Part shown: positions 1 to 8,016 of the stretch, in pieces | How positions within the stretch are numbered: the stretch's first letter is position 1 | Layout: each line of letters starts with the position of its first letter | Assembly: GCA_902470765.1 (NCBI GenBank) | Contig: CABRHW010000027.1 | Location: 1 to 21,231, forward strand | Reading direction: 5' to 3' | Length of the DNA stretch: 21,231 bases | Source of the DNA: an uncultured Collinsella sp. | GTDB taxonomy: Bacteria > Actinomycetota > Coriobacteriia > Coriobacteriales > Coriobacteriaceae | Translations under genes and position numbers: made by a program | The notes under the pieces: model-generated | Databases searched by the model: none | What the model saw: the letters and a program-made list of their open reading frames with translations, nothing else | What the model was told of the DNA's origin: nothing

Positions 1-30
1 ATATAGGAACACAAGGTCAAAGGCGGCAGC

Positions 31-2064
31 ATGATCCTCCTGGTCGACAAGATCGAAAAAAGCTTCGGCGCACGCGTCCTCTTTAGCGGCGCGTCCTTCC
101 AGATCAACCCCGGCGAGCGCTTCGCGCTCGTGGGCCCCAACGGCGCCGGCAAAACCACTATGCTCAAAATCATCATGGGCATCGACAGTCCCGACTCCGG
201 CCAGGTCCAGTACGCCAAGGACTGCCAGGTGGGCTACCTAGAGCAGGAAACTAATCTGGAGCAAAAGGACACCACCATCCTTGCCGAGGTCATGGCCGCC
301 GCCAAGGAAATCCGCCGCATGGGCGAGCGCGCCAACGAGCTGCAGGCCCAAATCACCGAGCTCTCCGAGCAGGGCAAGGACGTCGACGCACTCCTCAACG
401 AGTACGGCCAGGTCCAGGACCGCTTTGAGCACCTGGGCGGCTACGAGCTCGAGAGCAACGCCCGCAAGATCCTGTCCGGTCTGGGCTTTAAGGTCACCGA
501 CTTTGAGCGCCCGTGCTCCGAGTTCTCGGGCGGCTGGCAGATGCGCATCGCGCTCGCCAAGCTCTTCCTGCGCCATCCCGACCTGCTGCTTCTGGACGAG
601 CCCACTAACCACCTGGACCTCGAAAGCGTCCAGTGGCTGCGCGGCTTTATCGCCAACTACGACGGCGCCGTCCTCATCGTCAGCCACGACCGCGCCTTTA
701 TGGACGCCTGCGTCGACCACGTCGCCGCGCTCGAAAACCGTCGCGTGACCACTTACACCGGCAACTACAGCAGCTACCTCAAGCAGCGCGAGGACAACCT
801 TGAGCAGATGCGCGCCAAGCGCGCCGCCCAGGAGCGCGACATCGCCCACATGCAGGTCTTCGTCGACAAGTTCCGCTACAAGCCCACCAAGGCAGCCCAG
901 GCCCAGGAGCGCATCCGCAAGATCGAGCAGATCAAAAAGGAGCTTGTCATCCTACCCGAGGGCCACAAGCACATCGACTTTAAGTTCCCCGACCCGCCGC
1001 GCTCCGGCGACATGGTCGTGGGCCTGGAGGGCGTCTCCAAGTCCTACGGCAACAAGCACATCTACAGCGACATCGACCTCAAGCTCTACCGCGGCGAGCA
1101 CGTGGCGCTCGTCGGCCCCAACGGCGCCGGCAAGTCCACGCTCATGAAGATCATCGCCGGACTGGAGCCGCCCACCACCGGCACCCGCGACCTGGGCACC
1201 AACGTGGGCGTGGCCTATTACGCCCAGCACGCGCTCGAGGGCATGACCGAGTCCAACACCGTCCTGCAAGAGATCGACACCGTCACGCCCAAGTGGACCG
1301 TGCCGCAGCAGCGCAGCCTACTGGGCGCCTTCCTGTTTAGCGACAACGATTCCATCGAGAAGCAGGTTCGCGTCCTCTCCGGCGGCGAAAAAGCGCGTCT
1401 GGCCCTGGCCAAGATGCTCGTGGCCCCCGAGGCGCTCCTGTGCCTGGACGAGCCCACCAACCACCTAGACATCGACTCGGTGGACATGCTCGAGAACGCC
1501 CTGCAAAACTTCCCCGGCACCATCGTGCTGATCAGCCACGACGAGCACCTGGTGCGCGCCGTGGCCAACCGCGTCATCGACATCCGCGACGGACAAGTCA
1601 CGGTCTACGACGGCGACTACGACTACTACCTCTACAAGCGCGAGGACCTCGCAGCCCGTGCCGCCGCCGAGACGGCAGGGGAGAGTGCGCCGGCCACGGC
1701 CAAGTCCACCAAAGCCAGCGCCGCCCAGGCCGACACCCCCGCAGCTGCCCCCAAACCCGCCGAGGGCAAAAAGACCAAGGAGCAGAAGCGCGCCGAGGCC
1801 CAAGCCCGCGCAGCGCTCAACAAAAAGCTCAAGGGCGTGCGTAACCAGCTCAAGAAGATCGAGACGGAGCTCGACAAAAAGCGCGCCCGCTATGACGAGC
1901 TTATGGAATTGATGGCAAGCGAAGAGCTTTATGCCGATCAAGACAAGTTCAACGCCGCGCTGGGGGAATATAACGGCCTTAAGCAAGAGCTACCCAAGCT
2001 CGAGGACGAATGGCTGGAGCTTTCCACCCAGATCGAAGAGGAGACCGCGCGTGAACTCTCGTAA
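31..2064 (+). CDS. ABC-F family ATP-binding protein (Uup/YdiF-like)
   Basis: This encodes a 677-residue soluble protein with two ABC ATPase domains in tandem and no membrane segments, the layout of ABC-F translation factors, which bind the ribosomal E site. Domain 1 has Walker A GPNGAGKTT (about residues 35-43), signature FSGGWQ (165-170) and Walker B LLLLDEPTNHLDL (185-197). Domain 2 has Walker A GPNGAGKST (about 362), signature LSGGEK (about 449) and Walker B LLCLDEPTNHLDI (about 469). The linker between them is charged and helical with the FRYKPTKAAQAQ motif usual in this family. An Ala/Lys-rich stretch and a coiled coil (about 610-677) form a Uup-like C-terminal extension. ATG 31 is preceded by AAAGGCGG. 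The exact subfamily (Uup, YdiF or an antibiotic-resistance ABC-F) cannot be settled by eye; a housekeeping role is more likely from the neighbours. Confidence 0.93.
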   Translation: MILLVDKIEKSFGARVLFSGASFQINPGERFALVGPNGAGKTTMLKIIMGIDSPDSGQVQYAKDCQVGYLEQETNLEQKDTTILAEVMAAAKEIRRMGERANELQAQITELSEQGKDVDALLNEYGQVQDRFEHLGGYELESNARKILSGLGFKVTDFERPCSEFSGGWQMRIALAKLFLRHPDLLLLDEPTNHLDLESVQWLRGFIANYDGAVLIVSHDRAFMDACVDHVAALENRRVTTYTGNYSSYLKQREDNLEQMRAKRAAQERDIAHMQVFVDKFRYKPTKAAQAQERIRKIEQIKKELVILPEGHKHIDFKFPDPPRSGDMVVGLEGVSKSYGNKHIYSDIDLKLYRGEHVALVGPNGAGKSTLMKIIAGLEPPTTGTRDLGTNVGVAYYAQHALEGMTESNTVLQEIDTVTPKWTVPQQRSLLGAFLFSDNDSIEKQVRVLSGGEKARLALAKMLVAPEALLCLDEPTNHLDIDSVDMLENALQNFPGTIVLISHDEHLVRAVANRVIDIRDGQVTVYDGDYDYYLYKREDLAARAAAETAGESAPATAKSTKASAAQADTPAAAPKPAEGKKTKEQKRAEAQARAALNKKLKGVRNQLKKIETELDKKRARYDELMELMASEELYADQDKFNAALGEYNGLKQELPKLEDEWLELSTQIEEETARELS

Positions 2065-2347
2065 GGCCGCTGCCGTGGCGATGAGCATCATCGCCATCGC
2101 CTGTCGCATCTGCGGCATCTTTATGAGCGCGATGACCGTGCTGCTGTGTTTTAGCGGCCTCACCGCCAAGCTGCAGATCGTAGGCTTTGTCGTCGAGCTT
2201 TCGCGCGCACTGCCGAGCGCCATCGCCGGCTATGGCGTCATCACGTCGCCCTTTGGCGGCGTGTTCCGCCTGGATTACGCCATCGTCGCCGTCATCCTGT
2301 TTGTGATCGACTACCTGCTCACGCGCGCCTCGCGCCGCGTCCGCTAG
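2051..2347 (+). CDS. small two-helix membrane protein of unknown function
   Basis: This predicted protein has 98 residues. GTG 2051 is chosen because AGAGGAG (2037-2043) sits 7 nt upstream and the start overlaps the last 14 bases of the ABC-F gene, a typical coupled start. ATG 2081 is an alternative but lacks a comparable ribosome site. Two hydrophobic stretches, about residues 9-38 and 72-91, are separated by a loop with a short amphipathic part, and the C-terminus is basic (RASRRVR), suggesting a cytoplasmic tail. I do not recognise the family. It is followed after 9 nt by the M50 protease gene, so it may be co-translated with it. Confidence 0.6.
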   Translation: MNSRKAAAVAMSIIAIACRICGIFMSAMTVLLCFSGLTAKLQIVGFVVELSRALPSAIAGYGVITSPFGGVFRLDYAIVAVILFVIDYLLTRASRRVR

Positions 2348-2356
2348 GGGAGCGCT

Positions 2357-3040
2357 ATGTCCAGCAGCTACCTCATGAACCTGCTCGCCAGCGCCGTCGC
2401 CGTCATCGTGGGCATCGTGATCCACGAGAGCGCACACGCCGCCGCGGCCTGGGCGCTCGGCGACAAGACGGCCCGTTCGCGCGGCCGCGTGTCGCTCAAC
2501 CCGCTTAACCATATCGACCCGTTTGGCACCATCATCCTGCCGCTGCTCATGCTCGCGGCCGGCGGCCCGGTGTTCGCCTTCGCCAAGCCCGTGCCCGTCT
2601 ACCTTAACAACCTCAAGCACCCCAAGCGTGACGAGGTCCTGGTGAGCGCAGCCGGCCCCGCATCGAACATCGCGCTCGCGTGCCTTGCCGCGGCACTCAT
2701 GCACGTGGCGTACGGCAACCTCTACACCGGCATCTCCTTTGCCCTGGCATCCCAAATCATGAACTTCGGCGCCACCTTTATCGTGGTCAATCTGTCGCTC
2801 GCGTTCTTTAACCTTATCCCGATCCCGCCGCTCGACGGCTCGTCAATTATCGTGCCGTTCCTCAAAGGCAAGGCGCTCGCCAACTACTACCACCTGCAGC
2901 AATACGCCATGCCCATCCTCATCCTAGTGCTGTACCTGCTGCCCATGTGGACCGGCATCGACGTGATCGGACGGTATTTCGACGTTACCGTGTATCCGCT
3001 GGCCGAGTGGCTGCTCAACTTCGCAATCGCCTGCATCTAG
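2357..3040 (+). CDS. site-2-protease family (M50) membrane metalloprotease
   Basis: This is a 227-residue polytopic membrane protein. The zinc site HESAH (residues 23-27, HExxH) lies in the first membrane helix. The second M50 motif, NLIPIPPLDGS with Asp160, lies in a later helix; Asp160 is the expected third zinc ligand. The short form without PDZ domains matches the YwhC/RseP-minimal group often annotated 'site-2 protease family protein'. Members cleave transmembrane segments, but the substrate cannot be inferred here. AGGGGAG is just upstream of ATG 2357. It follows the small membrane protein by 9 nt and precedes scpA, an arrangement (M50 protease next to scpAB) seen in many Gram-positive bacteria. 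Confidence 0.9.
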   Translation: MSSSYLMNLLASAVAVIVGIVIHESAHAAAAWALGDKTARSRGRVSLNPLNHIDPFGTIILPLLMLAAGGPVFAFAKPVPVYLNNLKHPKRDEVLVSAAGPASNIALACLAAALMHVAYGNLYTGISFALASQIMNFGATFIVVNLSLAFFNLIPIPPLDGSSIIVPFLKGKALANYYHLQQYAMPILILVLYLLPMWTGIDVIGRYFDVTVYPLAEWLLNFAIACI

Positions 3041-3048
3041 GGTAAACT
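3020..3048 (+). promoter_or_regulatory. possible promoter before scpA
   Basis: TTCGCA (3020-3025) and TAAACT (3043-3048), 17 nt apart, each match 4 of 6 bases of the sigma-70 consensus. They sit at the end of the M50 gene, ahead of one of the few intergenic gaps in the block. A 6-bp hairpin (GACCGT/ACGGTC, 3057-3073) follows with no T run. The call rests on weak box matches only. Confidence 0.3.
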
Positions 3049-3124
3049 TACAGGTCGACCGTGCAAAACGGTCGCAACATGCACCCAAACCGCGCCGCGA
3101 AGGCGCCGTCAAAGGAGGTCGAAG

Positions 3125-3934
3125 ATGTCGTATCGCGTGTCGACGCAGGTCTACAGCGGACCGTTCGACCTGCTGCTGCAGCTGGTAACCCGCCAAAAAG
3201 TTGATATCGGCGCCATCTCGATCAGCGAGGTGGCCGAGCAATACCTGGCCGAGGCCGAGCGCATCGAGGCGCTGGACCTGGACGTGGCGAGCGACTTTTT
3301 GCTGGTCGCGGCAACCCTTTTGGACATCAAGGCCGCCTCGCTGGTACCCCAGGAAGCCCCGCGCAAGACAGACGACGATGACGAGGACGACGAAGACCTC
3401 GAGGAACTCAGCGCGCTCGACGGCGACGCCCTGCGCGAAGTCCTGATCCAGCGCCTGATCGCCTACAAGCAGTTTAAAGGCGCGGCGGCGGCCCTCGGTG
3501 CTCGCATGCAGGCCGAGAGCCGCATGCATCCGCGCGTAGCCGGCCCCGACCCCGAGTTTCTGGGCCTTATGCCCGACTACCTGGCCGGCATTACCCTGCG
3601 CGGCCTCGCCGTCATCTGCGCCGACCTGGACGGCAAGCGCCAGACCTTCCTGCTGGAGGCCGAGCACGTGGCTCCGCATCGCGTGCCGCTCGACCTGACG
3701 GTGGCCTCGGTCGACCGCTTTACCATGGCGCACCAAACCTGTACCTTCCGCGAGCTGCTGGACGGCGACGCAACCACCGAGCAGCTCGTCGTCACCTTCC
3801 TGGCCATGTTGGAGCTTGCCAAACGCGGCTCGCTCACGCTGAGCCAGGACGAGATCTTTGGAACCATTCAAATCAACCGCGTCGAGGGCGCCGAGGCATA
3901 CGTGCCCGGCGAGGGCCCCGAGCTCACCGAATAG
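3125..3934 (+). CDS. scpA: segregation and condensation protein A
   Basis: This encodes the 269-residue kleisin subunit that joins SMC heads and binds ScpB in the bacterial condensin. The N-terminal YSGPFDLLLQLV motif (about residues 10-21), followed by the helix with LAEAERIEALDLDVASDFLLVAATLLDIKA-type sequence, is diagnostic for ScpA. An acidic linker rich in Asp/Glu lies near residues 83-95. The C-terminal winged helix includes the FLAMLELAKRG and ISxDEIFGTIQI-like segments that contact the SMC head. The start ATG 3125 has a near-perfect AAAGGAGG upstream (3112-3119). scpB follows after 11 nt, the usual pairing. Confidence 0.95.
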   Translation: MSYRVSTQVYSGPFDLLLQLVTRQKVDIGAISISEVAEQYLAEAERIEALDLDVASDFLLVAATLLDIKAASLVPQEAPRKTDDDDEDDEDLEELSALDGDALREVLIQRLIAYKQFKGAAAALGARMQAESRMHPRVAGPDPEFLGLMPDYLAGITLRGLAVICADLDGKRQTFLLEAEHVAPHRVPLDLTVASVDRFTMAHQTCTFRELLDGDATTEQLVVTFLAMLELAKRGSLTLSQDEIFGTIQINRVEGAEAYVPGEGPELTE

Positions 3935-3945
3935 GAGCGGCAACC

Positions 3946-4665
3946 ATGTCAACCCTTTCCACGCTAGAGGCAAACAGCCTCAAAGGCGCCCTCGAGGCAC
4001 TGCTGCTGGTGTCGAGCGACCCGGTGAGTGCGCCCGCGCTGGCCGGTGCGCTCGATATCGCCCCCGGCGAATGCGCGTCGCTGCTCGCCGAGCTCAAGGT
4101 TGAGTACGAGGAGGCCAACCGCGGCTTTCAGCTGCGCGAGGTCGCCGGCGGCTGGCGCCTGTTCACGCACCCCGCCTACCACGACGTGGTCGAGGCCTAT
4201 GTGTTGAGCTGGGACACGCAAAAGCTGTCCCAGGCGGCGCTCGAAACCCTGGCCGTCATCGCATACCACCAGCCCGTAACGCGCGAGGTGGTCAAGGGCA
4301 TCCGCGGCGTCAACTCAGACGGCGTCATCGCGTCGCTCGTGGACAAGGGTCTGGTGCGCGAGCTCGGCCGTGACCCCCAGCGCGGTCAGGCCATCATTTA
4401 CGTCACGACCAACGCCTTCTTGGAAAAGTTCGGTCTGCGCTCCACCCGCGACCTGCCCGATCTGGAGCAGTTTGCCCCCGACGAGCAGTCGCGCCAGTTT
4501 ATCCGCGAGCGCCTGAGCGGCCGCAGCATTCAGTCTACGCTCGAGGAACAGGCCGAAGATCTGGACGAAGAGCGCGAACTGATCGATACCGATGTTGAGG
4601 ACACCGATGAAGAGGAGCTTCTGCTCACAGGTGCTACCTCGGAGGATATACATGACGAGGACTAA
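3946..4665 (+). CDS. scpB: segregation and condensation protein B
   Basis: This encodes 239 residues, the winged-helix partner of ScpA in the SMC-ScpAB complex. The N-terminal LEALLLVSSDPVSAPALAGAL helix and the LAVIAYHQPVTREVVKGIRGVNSD motif are characteristic. The C-terminal ~50 residues are strongly acidic and look disordered, longer than the minimal ScpB core. It lies 11 nt after scpA. Its end overlaps the next gene by 14 nt, which suggests translational coupling to the pseudouridine synthase, a neighbourhood common in Gram-positive genomes. Confidence 0.95.
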   Translation: MSTLSTLEANSLKGALEALLLVSSDPVSAPALAGALDIAPGECASLLAELKVEYEEANRGFQLREVAGGWRLFTHPAYHDVVEAYVLSWDTQKLSQAALETLAVIAYHQPVTREVVKGIRGVNSDGVIASLVDKGLVRELGRDPQRGQAIIYVTTNAFLEKFGLRSTRDLPDLEQFAPDEQSRQFIRERLSGRSIQSTLEEQAEDLDEERELIDTDVEDTDEEELLLTGATSEDIHDED

Positions 4666-5626
4666 CGAAGCAGGGGAGACGCGCGTCGCAAGCGCCACGG
4701 ACACCGCAGCGCCCGTAGGCGACGCGGTGTCCGTCTACCCGCACACCATGCGCCTGCAGCGCTTTTTGGCACGCGCGGGCGTGGCGAGCCGTCGCGGCTC
4801 AGAGGACCTGATGACCGCTGGCCGCGTGACCGTCAACGGCCAGGTCGCGACCGAGCTGGGCACCAAGGTCGATGTCGACCACGATCACATTGAGGTCGAC
4901 GGCATGCCCGTCAAGCTCGACCAGGGCGCCGTATACCTGATGCTCTACAAGCCGACCGGCTACCTCACCACCATGAGCGACCCGCAGGAGCGCCCTTGTG
5001 TGGCCGACCTGGTCCCGCGCGACCGCTTTCCGGGGCTCTTTCCGGTGGGCCGCCTGGACCGCGACACCACGGGACTGTTGCTCTTCACGACCGACGGCGA
5101 CCTTTCGCAGGACCTGCTGCATCCCAGCAAGCATGTCTATAAGACCTACCAGGCACTCGTGGATGGCCAACTGACCGATCGAGACTTGGAACCACTCCGC
5201 CGCGGCATCGAGCTCGACGACGGCCCGTGCCAGCCGGCAATCTGTCGCATCATCAACGCGCGCGAGGCTGAAGCCGTGGCCCCGCAGGGTGTGAAGCCCG
5301 GTACCACCGCCGTGGAGGTCATCATCCGCGAAGGCCGCAAGAACCAGGTCAAGCGCATGCTGAGCAAGATCCACCACCCGGTGATCCGCCTGCACCGCTG
5401 CAACTTTGCCGGCCTGGAGCTCAAGGACGTGGCCAAGGGCTCGTGGCGCGAGCTCACCGACCGCGAGGTGCAGATCCTCAAGGCCGGCGGCATCCCGCCC
5501 AAGCAGGCGAGCTCCAAGCGCAACGGCGGCGAGCCCCAAGACACGCCTGCCAGCCGCACGCGTCACCACGGCAGCCATGGCTCAGCACCCAAGCGCAACA
5601 CCTACCGCGAGCGCTACACGGGCTAG
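4652..5626 (+). CDS. rluB: rRNA pseudouridine synthase, RluB/RsuA family
   Basis: This predicted protein has 324 residues. An S4 RNA-binding domain begins near residue 33 (MRLQRFLARAGVASRRGSE), and the RsuA/RluB catalytic domain follows. The motif GRLDRDTTGLLLFT carries the catalytic Asp (about residue 136). The family isomerises a uridine in 23S rRNA (RluB) or 16S rRNA (RsuA); the scpAB-linked Gram-positive member is usually called RluB. The C-terminal ~45 residues are basic and low-complexity (Arg, His, Ser, Gly), likely RNA-contacting. ATG 4652 is chosen over the longer frame from 4592 because GGAGG (4641-4645) is 6 nt upstream and the ~30-residue extension lies wholly inside scpB. Confidence 0.92.
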   Translation: MTRTNEAGETRVASATDTAAPVGDAVSVYPHTMRLQRFLARAGVASRRGSEDLMTAGRVTVNGQVATELGTKVDVDHDHIEVDGMPVKLDQGAVYLMLYKPTGYLTTMSDPQERPCVADLVPRDRFPGLFPVGRLDRDTTGLLLFTTDGDLSQDLLHPSKHVYKTYQALVDGQLTDRDLEPLRRGIELDDGPCQPAICRIINAREAEAVAPQGVKPGTTAVEVIIREGRKNQVKRMLSKIHHPVIRLHRCNFAGLELKDVAKGSWRELTDREVQILKAGGIPPKQASSKRNGGEPQDTPASRTRHHGSHGSAPKRNTYRERYTG

Positions 5627-5693
5627 GCAAACCCGCCGCGCCCCAACGCCCGCGAACCATACCAGCACGTCAACCATCGAAAGGAAGCATTGC

Positions 5694-6380
5694 ATGATCG
5701 TCGCCATCGACGGCCCCGCCGGATCCGGCAAGTCCACCATCGCCAAGGAGATCGCCCGTCAGCTTGGCTTTAACAAGCTCGACACGGGCGCCATGTATCG
5801 CGCCGTCACCTTCGCCGCGCTCGACCGCGGCATCGATCTGGATAACGAGGCGGCCATCGACGCTCTCGCCGAGCAGATTGAGATCCGCTTTACCAACGGC
5901 ACCGGCGAGGACACGCGCCTGACCATCGACGGCCAAGACGCTTCGGCCGCCATCCGCACCCCGCAGGTCGACGCCAACGTGTCCAAGGTCTCGGCCTATC
6001 CGGGCGTGCGCGCCGCCATGCTCATCCACCAGCGCCGCGCCGCCGAGGACCGCGATATCGTGGCCGAGGGTCGCGACATCGGCACCGTCGTGTTCCCTAA
6101 CGCGCAGGTCAAGGTCTTCCTGACCGCCGACCCGCGTGAGCGCGCCCGCCGCCGCGTGCTGCAGCGTCACCAAAACGACGCCCAGCCGCTCACGTCCGAG
6201 CAGCTCGAAGCCGAGGTCGACGAGACCCTCGACGCCCTCAAGCAGCGCGATAAGCTTGACAGCAGCCGCGAGGTCGCCCCGCTCGTGCCCGCCGAGGATG
6301 CCGTGCACGTCGACTCCACCGCCCACACCATCGATGAGGTCGTCTCGATAATCGAGGACCTCATCAACCAAAGGAGGTAA
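5694..6380 (+). CDS. cmk: cytidylate kinase
   Basis: This encodes 228 residues that phosphorylate CMP/dCMP with ATP. The start ATG 5694 (MIVAIDGPAGSGKST) places the P-loop at residues 7-15, as in all Cmk proteins, with GAAAGGA (5679-5685) upstream. The longer open frame to 5406 is inside the preceding gene. Other family marks are DTGAMYRAVT, the substrate-binding EGRDIGTVVFPNA, and the Arg-rich lid (RARRRVLQRH). The 67-nt gap before it contains no clear terminator. plsC follows after 3 nt, a pairing (cmk-plsC) common in Firmicutes and Actinobacteria. Confidence 0.95.
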   Translation: MIVAIDGPAGSGKSTIAKEIARQLGFNKLDTGAMYRAVTFAALDRGIDLDNEAAIDALAEQIEIRFTNGTGEDTRLTIDGQDASAAIRTPQVDANVSKVSAYPGVRAAMLIHQRRAAEDRDIVAEGRDIGTVVFPNAQVKVFLTADPRERARRRVLQRHQNDAQPLTSEQLEAEVDETLDALKQRDKLDSSREVAPLVPAEDAVHVDSTAHTIDEVVSIIEDLINQRR

Positions 6381-6383
6381 CCC

Positions 6384-7112
6384 ATGCGCCTGTTTAAGCA
6401 GACGCCCGAGGACTATTACAACGCCCCCTACGCCGAGTTCCCAGCGCTCATCCGCGGCACCGTCGTCGTGGTCATGGCGATCCTGTGGGCCTTCTCCAAG
6501 CTCATGTGGCGCTGGAAGGTCGAAGACGCCGACCTGCTGTTTGAGCGCCAAGAAGGCCGTGGCAGCGTAGTCATCTGCAACCACACCTCGATGGCCGAAC
6601 TTTTGGCCGTGGAGACGGCGCTGTTCTTTGGGGGGCGCCGCATCCGCCCCATCTTTAAGTCCGAGTTCGCCAAGACCAAGATCGTGCGCTGGGCGTTTAG
6701 CCGCGTGGGCGGCATCCCCGTCGAGCGCGGTACCGCCGACATGAAGTGCCTGCGCGCCGCCCAGCATGCGCTGCAGCGCGGCGAGGACGTCTTGATCTTC
6801 CCCGAGGGCACGCGCATTCGCTCGCGCGAGATCAAGCCCGAGGTCCACGGTGGTTTTGCGCTCATCGCCCAGATGGGCAAGGCGCCCGTCAACCCACTCG
6901 CCATCTGCGGCTGGTCCGACATTACGCCCAAGGGCAAAAAGCTCATGCGCCCCAAAAAGTGCTGGATTCGCGCCGGCAAGGCCGTCTCGCTTTCGGACGC
7001 GCCGGCCGGGCTTAAGCGTACGGAGCGCCTGGCCTGGTTTGAGTCCGAGGCCATGAACCGCGTCTACGCCATGCGAGACGAGCTGTGCGCCGAGCATCCG
7101 GGCAGGTTCTAG
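6384..7112 (+). CDS. plsC: 1-acyl-sn-glycerol-3-phosphate acyltransferase (PlsC family)
   Basis: This predicted protein has 242 residues and likely acylates lysophosphatidic acid to phosphatidic acid at the membrane. One hydrophobic segment (about residues 24-42) anchors it. Motif I is NHTSMAE: His67 is present, but the usual Asp of HX4D is Glu72. Motif III, FPEGTR (139-144), is intact, as is the VGGIPVERG segment. The start ATG 6384 has a near-ideal AAAGGAGG (6369-6376) at the very end of cmk. PlsY and GpsA, encoded about 4 kb downstream, make the substrate for this step. The acyltransferase family is certain; the precise acceptor is less so. Confidence 0.88.
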   Translation: MRLFKQTPEDYYNAPYAEFPALIRGTVVVVMAILWAFSKLMWRWKVEDADLLFERQEGRGSVVICNHTSMAELLAVETALFFGGRRIRPIFKSEFAKTKIVRWAFSRVGGIPVERGTADMKCLRAAQHALQRGEDVLIFPEGTRIRSREIKPEVHGGFALIAQMGKAPVNPLAICGWSDITPKGKKLMRPKKCWIRAGKAVSLSDAPAGLKRTERLAWFESEAMNRVYAMRDELCAEHPGRF

Positions 7113-7114
7113 CC

Positions 7115-8014
7115 ATGAGCGAGAACGTGACGAACACTGCCGTGACCGCGTCCGACCAAGCCACCGCGCCTACCATCGAGATCGCCGCCCACGCCGGCAC
7201 TTGCTACGGCGTACAGCGTGCGCTCGATATGGCGCTGGCCGCTGCGCCGCAGGCAGGGGAGTGCACTCAGGTCCATACCTTGGGTCCGCTCATCCATAAC
7301 CCTATCGTGGTGCGCGAGCTCGCTGAGGCAGGCGTTAGCCTGGCTGAGAACCTGGATAGCGCCGCAACCGGTACCGTGATCATCCGCGCCCACGGCGTGG
7401 TGCCGCAAGTGATCGATGCTGCCCGCGAGCGCGGCCTTACCGTGGTCGACGCCACCTGTCCCTACGTGAAGAAGGTCCATGTGGCCGCCGAGCGCCTGGT
7501 ACGCGAGGGCTACCGCGTGGTAGTCGTAGGCGAGCCGGGCCATCCCGAGGTTGAGGGCATCTTGGGCCACGCCGGCAATGATGCACAGGTCGTGAGCTGT
7601 GCCGCCGACGCCACCGCCTTGTCGCTCAAGGGCAAGGTAGGCCTCGTCGTGCAAACCACCCAGACCGCGCAGAACCTCGCCGAGGTCGTGGCCGCTATCA
7701 CCCCGCGCGTGCAGGAGCTGCGCGTGATCAACACCATCTGCGCCGCCACGAGTGAGCGTCAACAGGCAGCAGCCACACTTGCCAACCGCTGCGACTGCAT
7801 GGTCATCGTGGGCGGCAAGAACTCGGGCAACACCCGCCGCCTGGCGCAGATTTGCGCAGACGCCTGCGAGCGCACGCATCACATCGAGGAAGCTTCCGAG
7901 CTCCAGGCCGCGTGGTTTGCCGACGCTCACCACATCGGCATCACCGCCGGAGCCTCCACCCCGCAAGAACACATCGAACGCGCCGTCACGCGCATCAAGG
8001 AGCTTTGCCGCTAA
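7115..8014 (+). CDS. ispH: 4-hydroxy-3-methylbut-2-enyl diphosphate reductase
   Basis: This 299-residue iron-sulfur enzyme catalyses the last step of the MEP isoprenoid pathway, giving IPP and DMAPP. The three cluster cysteines are visible: Cys30 in AGTCYGVQRA, Cys115 in VDATCPYVKK and Cys209 in NTICAATSERQ. HTLGPLIHNP, IIRAHGV and GGKNSGNTRRL are substrate-site motifs. ATG 7115 starts 2 nt after the plsC stop. The residues before the first motif are Ala/Thr-rich and slightly longer than usual. The longer open frame from 7085 runs inside plsC and is not used. Function as a stand-alone IspH is expected; no RpsA fusion is present, unlike some clostridia. Confidence 0.95.
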   Translation: MSENVTNTAVTASDQATAPTIEIAAHAGTCYGVQRALDMALAAAPQAGECTQVHTLGPLIHNPIVVRELAEAGVSLAENLDSAATGTVIIRAHGVVPQVIDAARERGLTVVDATCPYVKKVHVAAERLVREGYRVVVVGEPGHPEVEGILGHAGNDAQVVSCAADATALSLKGKVGLVVQTTQTAQNLAEVVAAITPRVQELRVINTICAATSERQQAAATLANRCDCMVIVGGKNSGNTRRLAQICADACERTHHIEEASELQAAWFADAHHIGITAGASTPQEHIERAVTRIKELCR

Positions 8015-8016
8015 CC

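Noticed and set aside
3057..3073. Terminator between the M50 protease and scpA
   Set aside because: A 6-bp hairpin is present but lacks a following T run.
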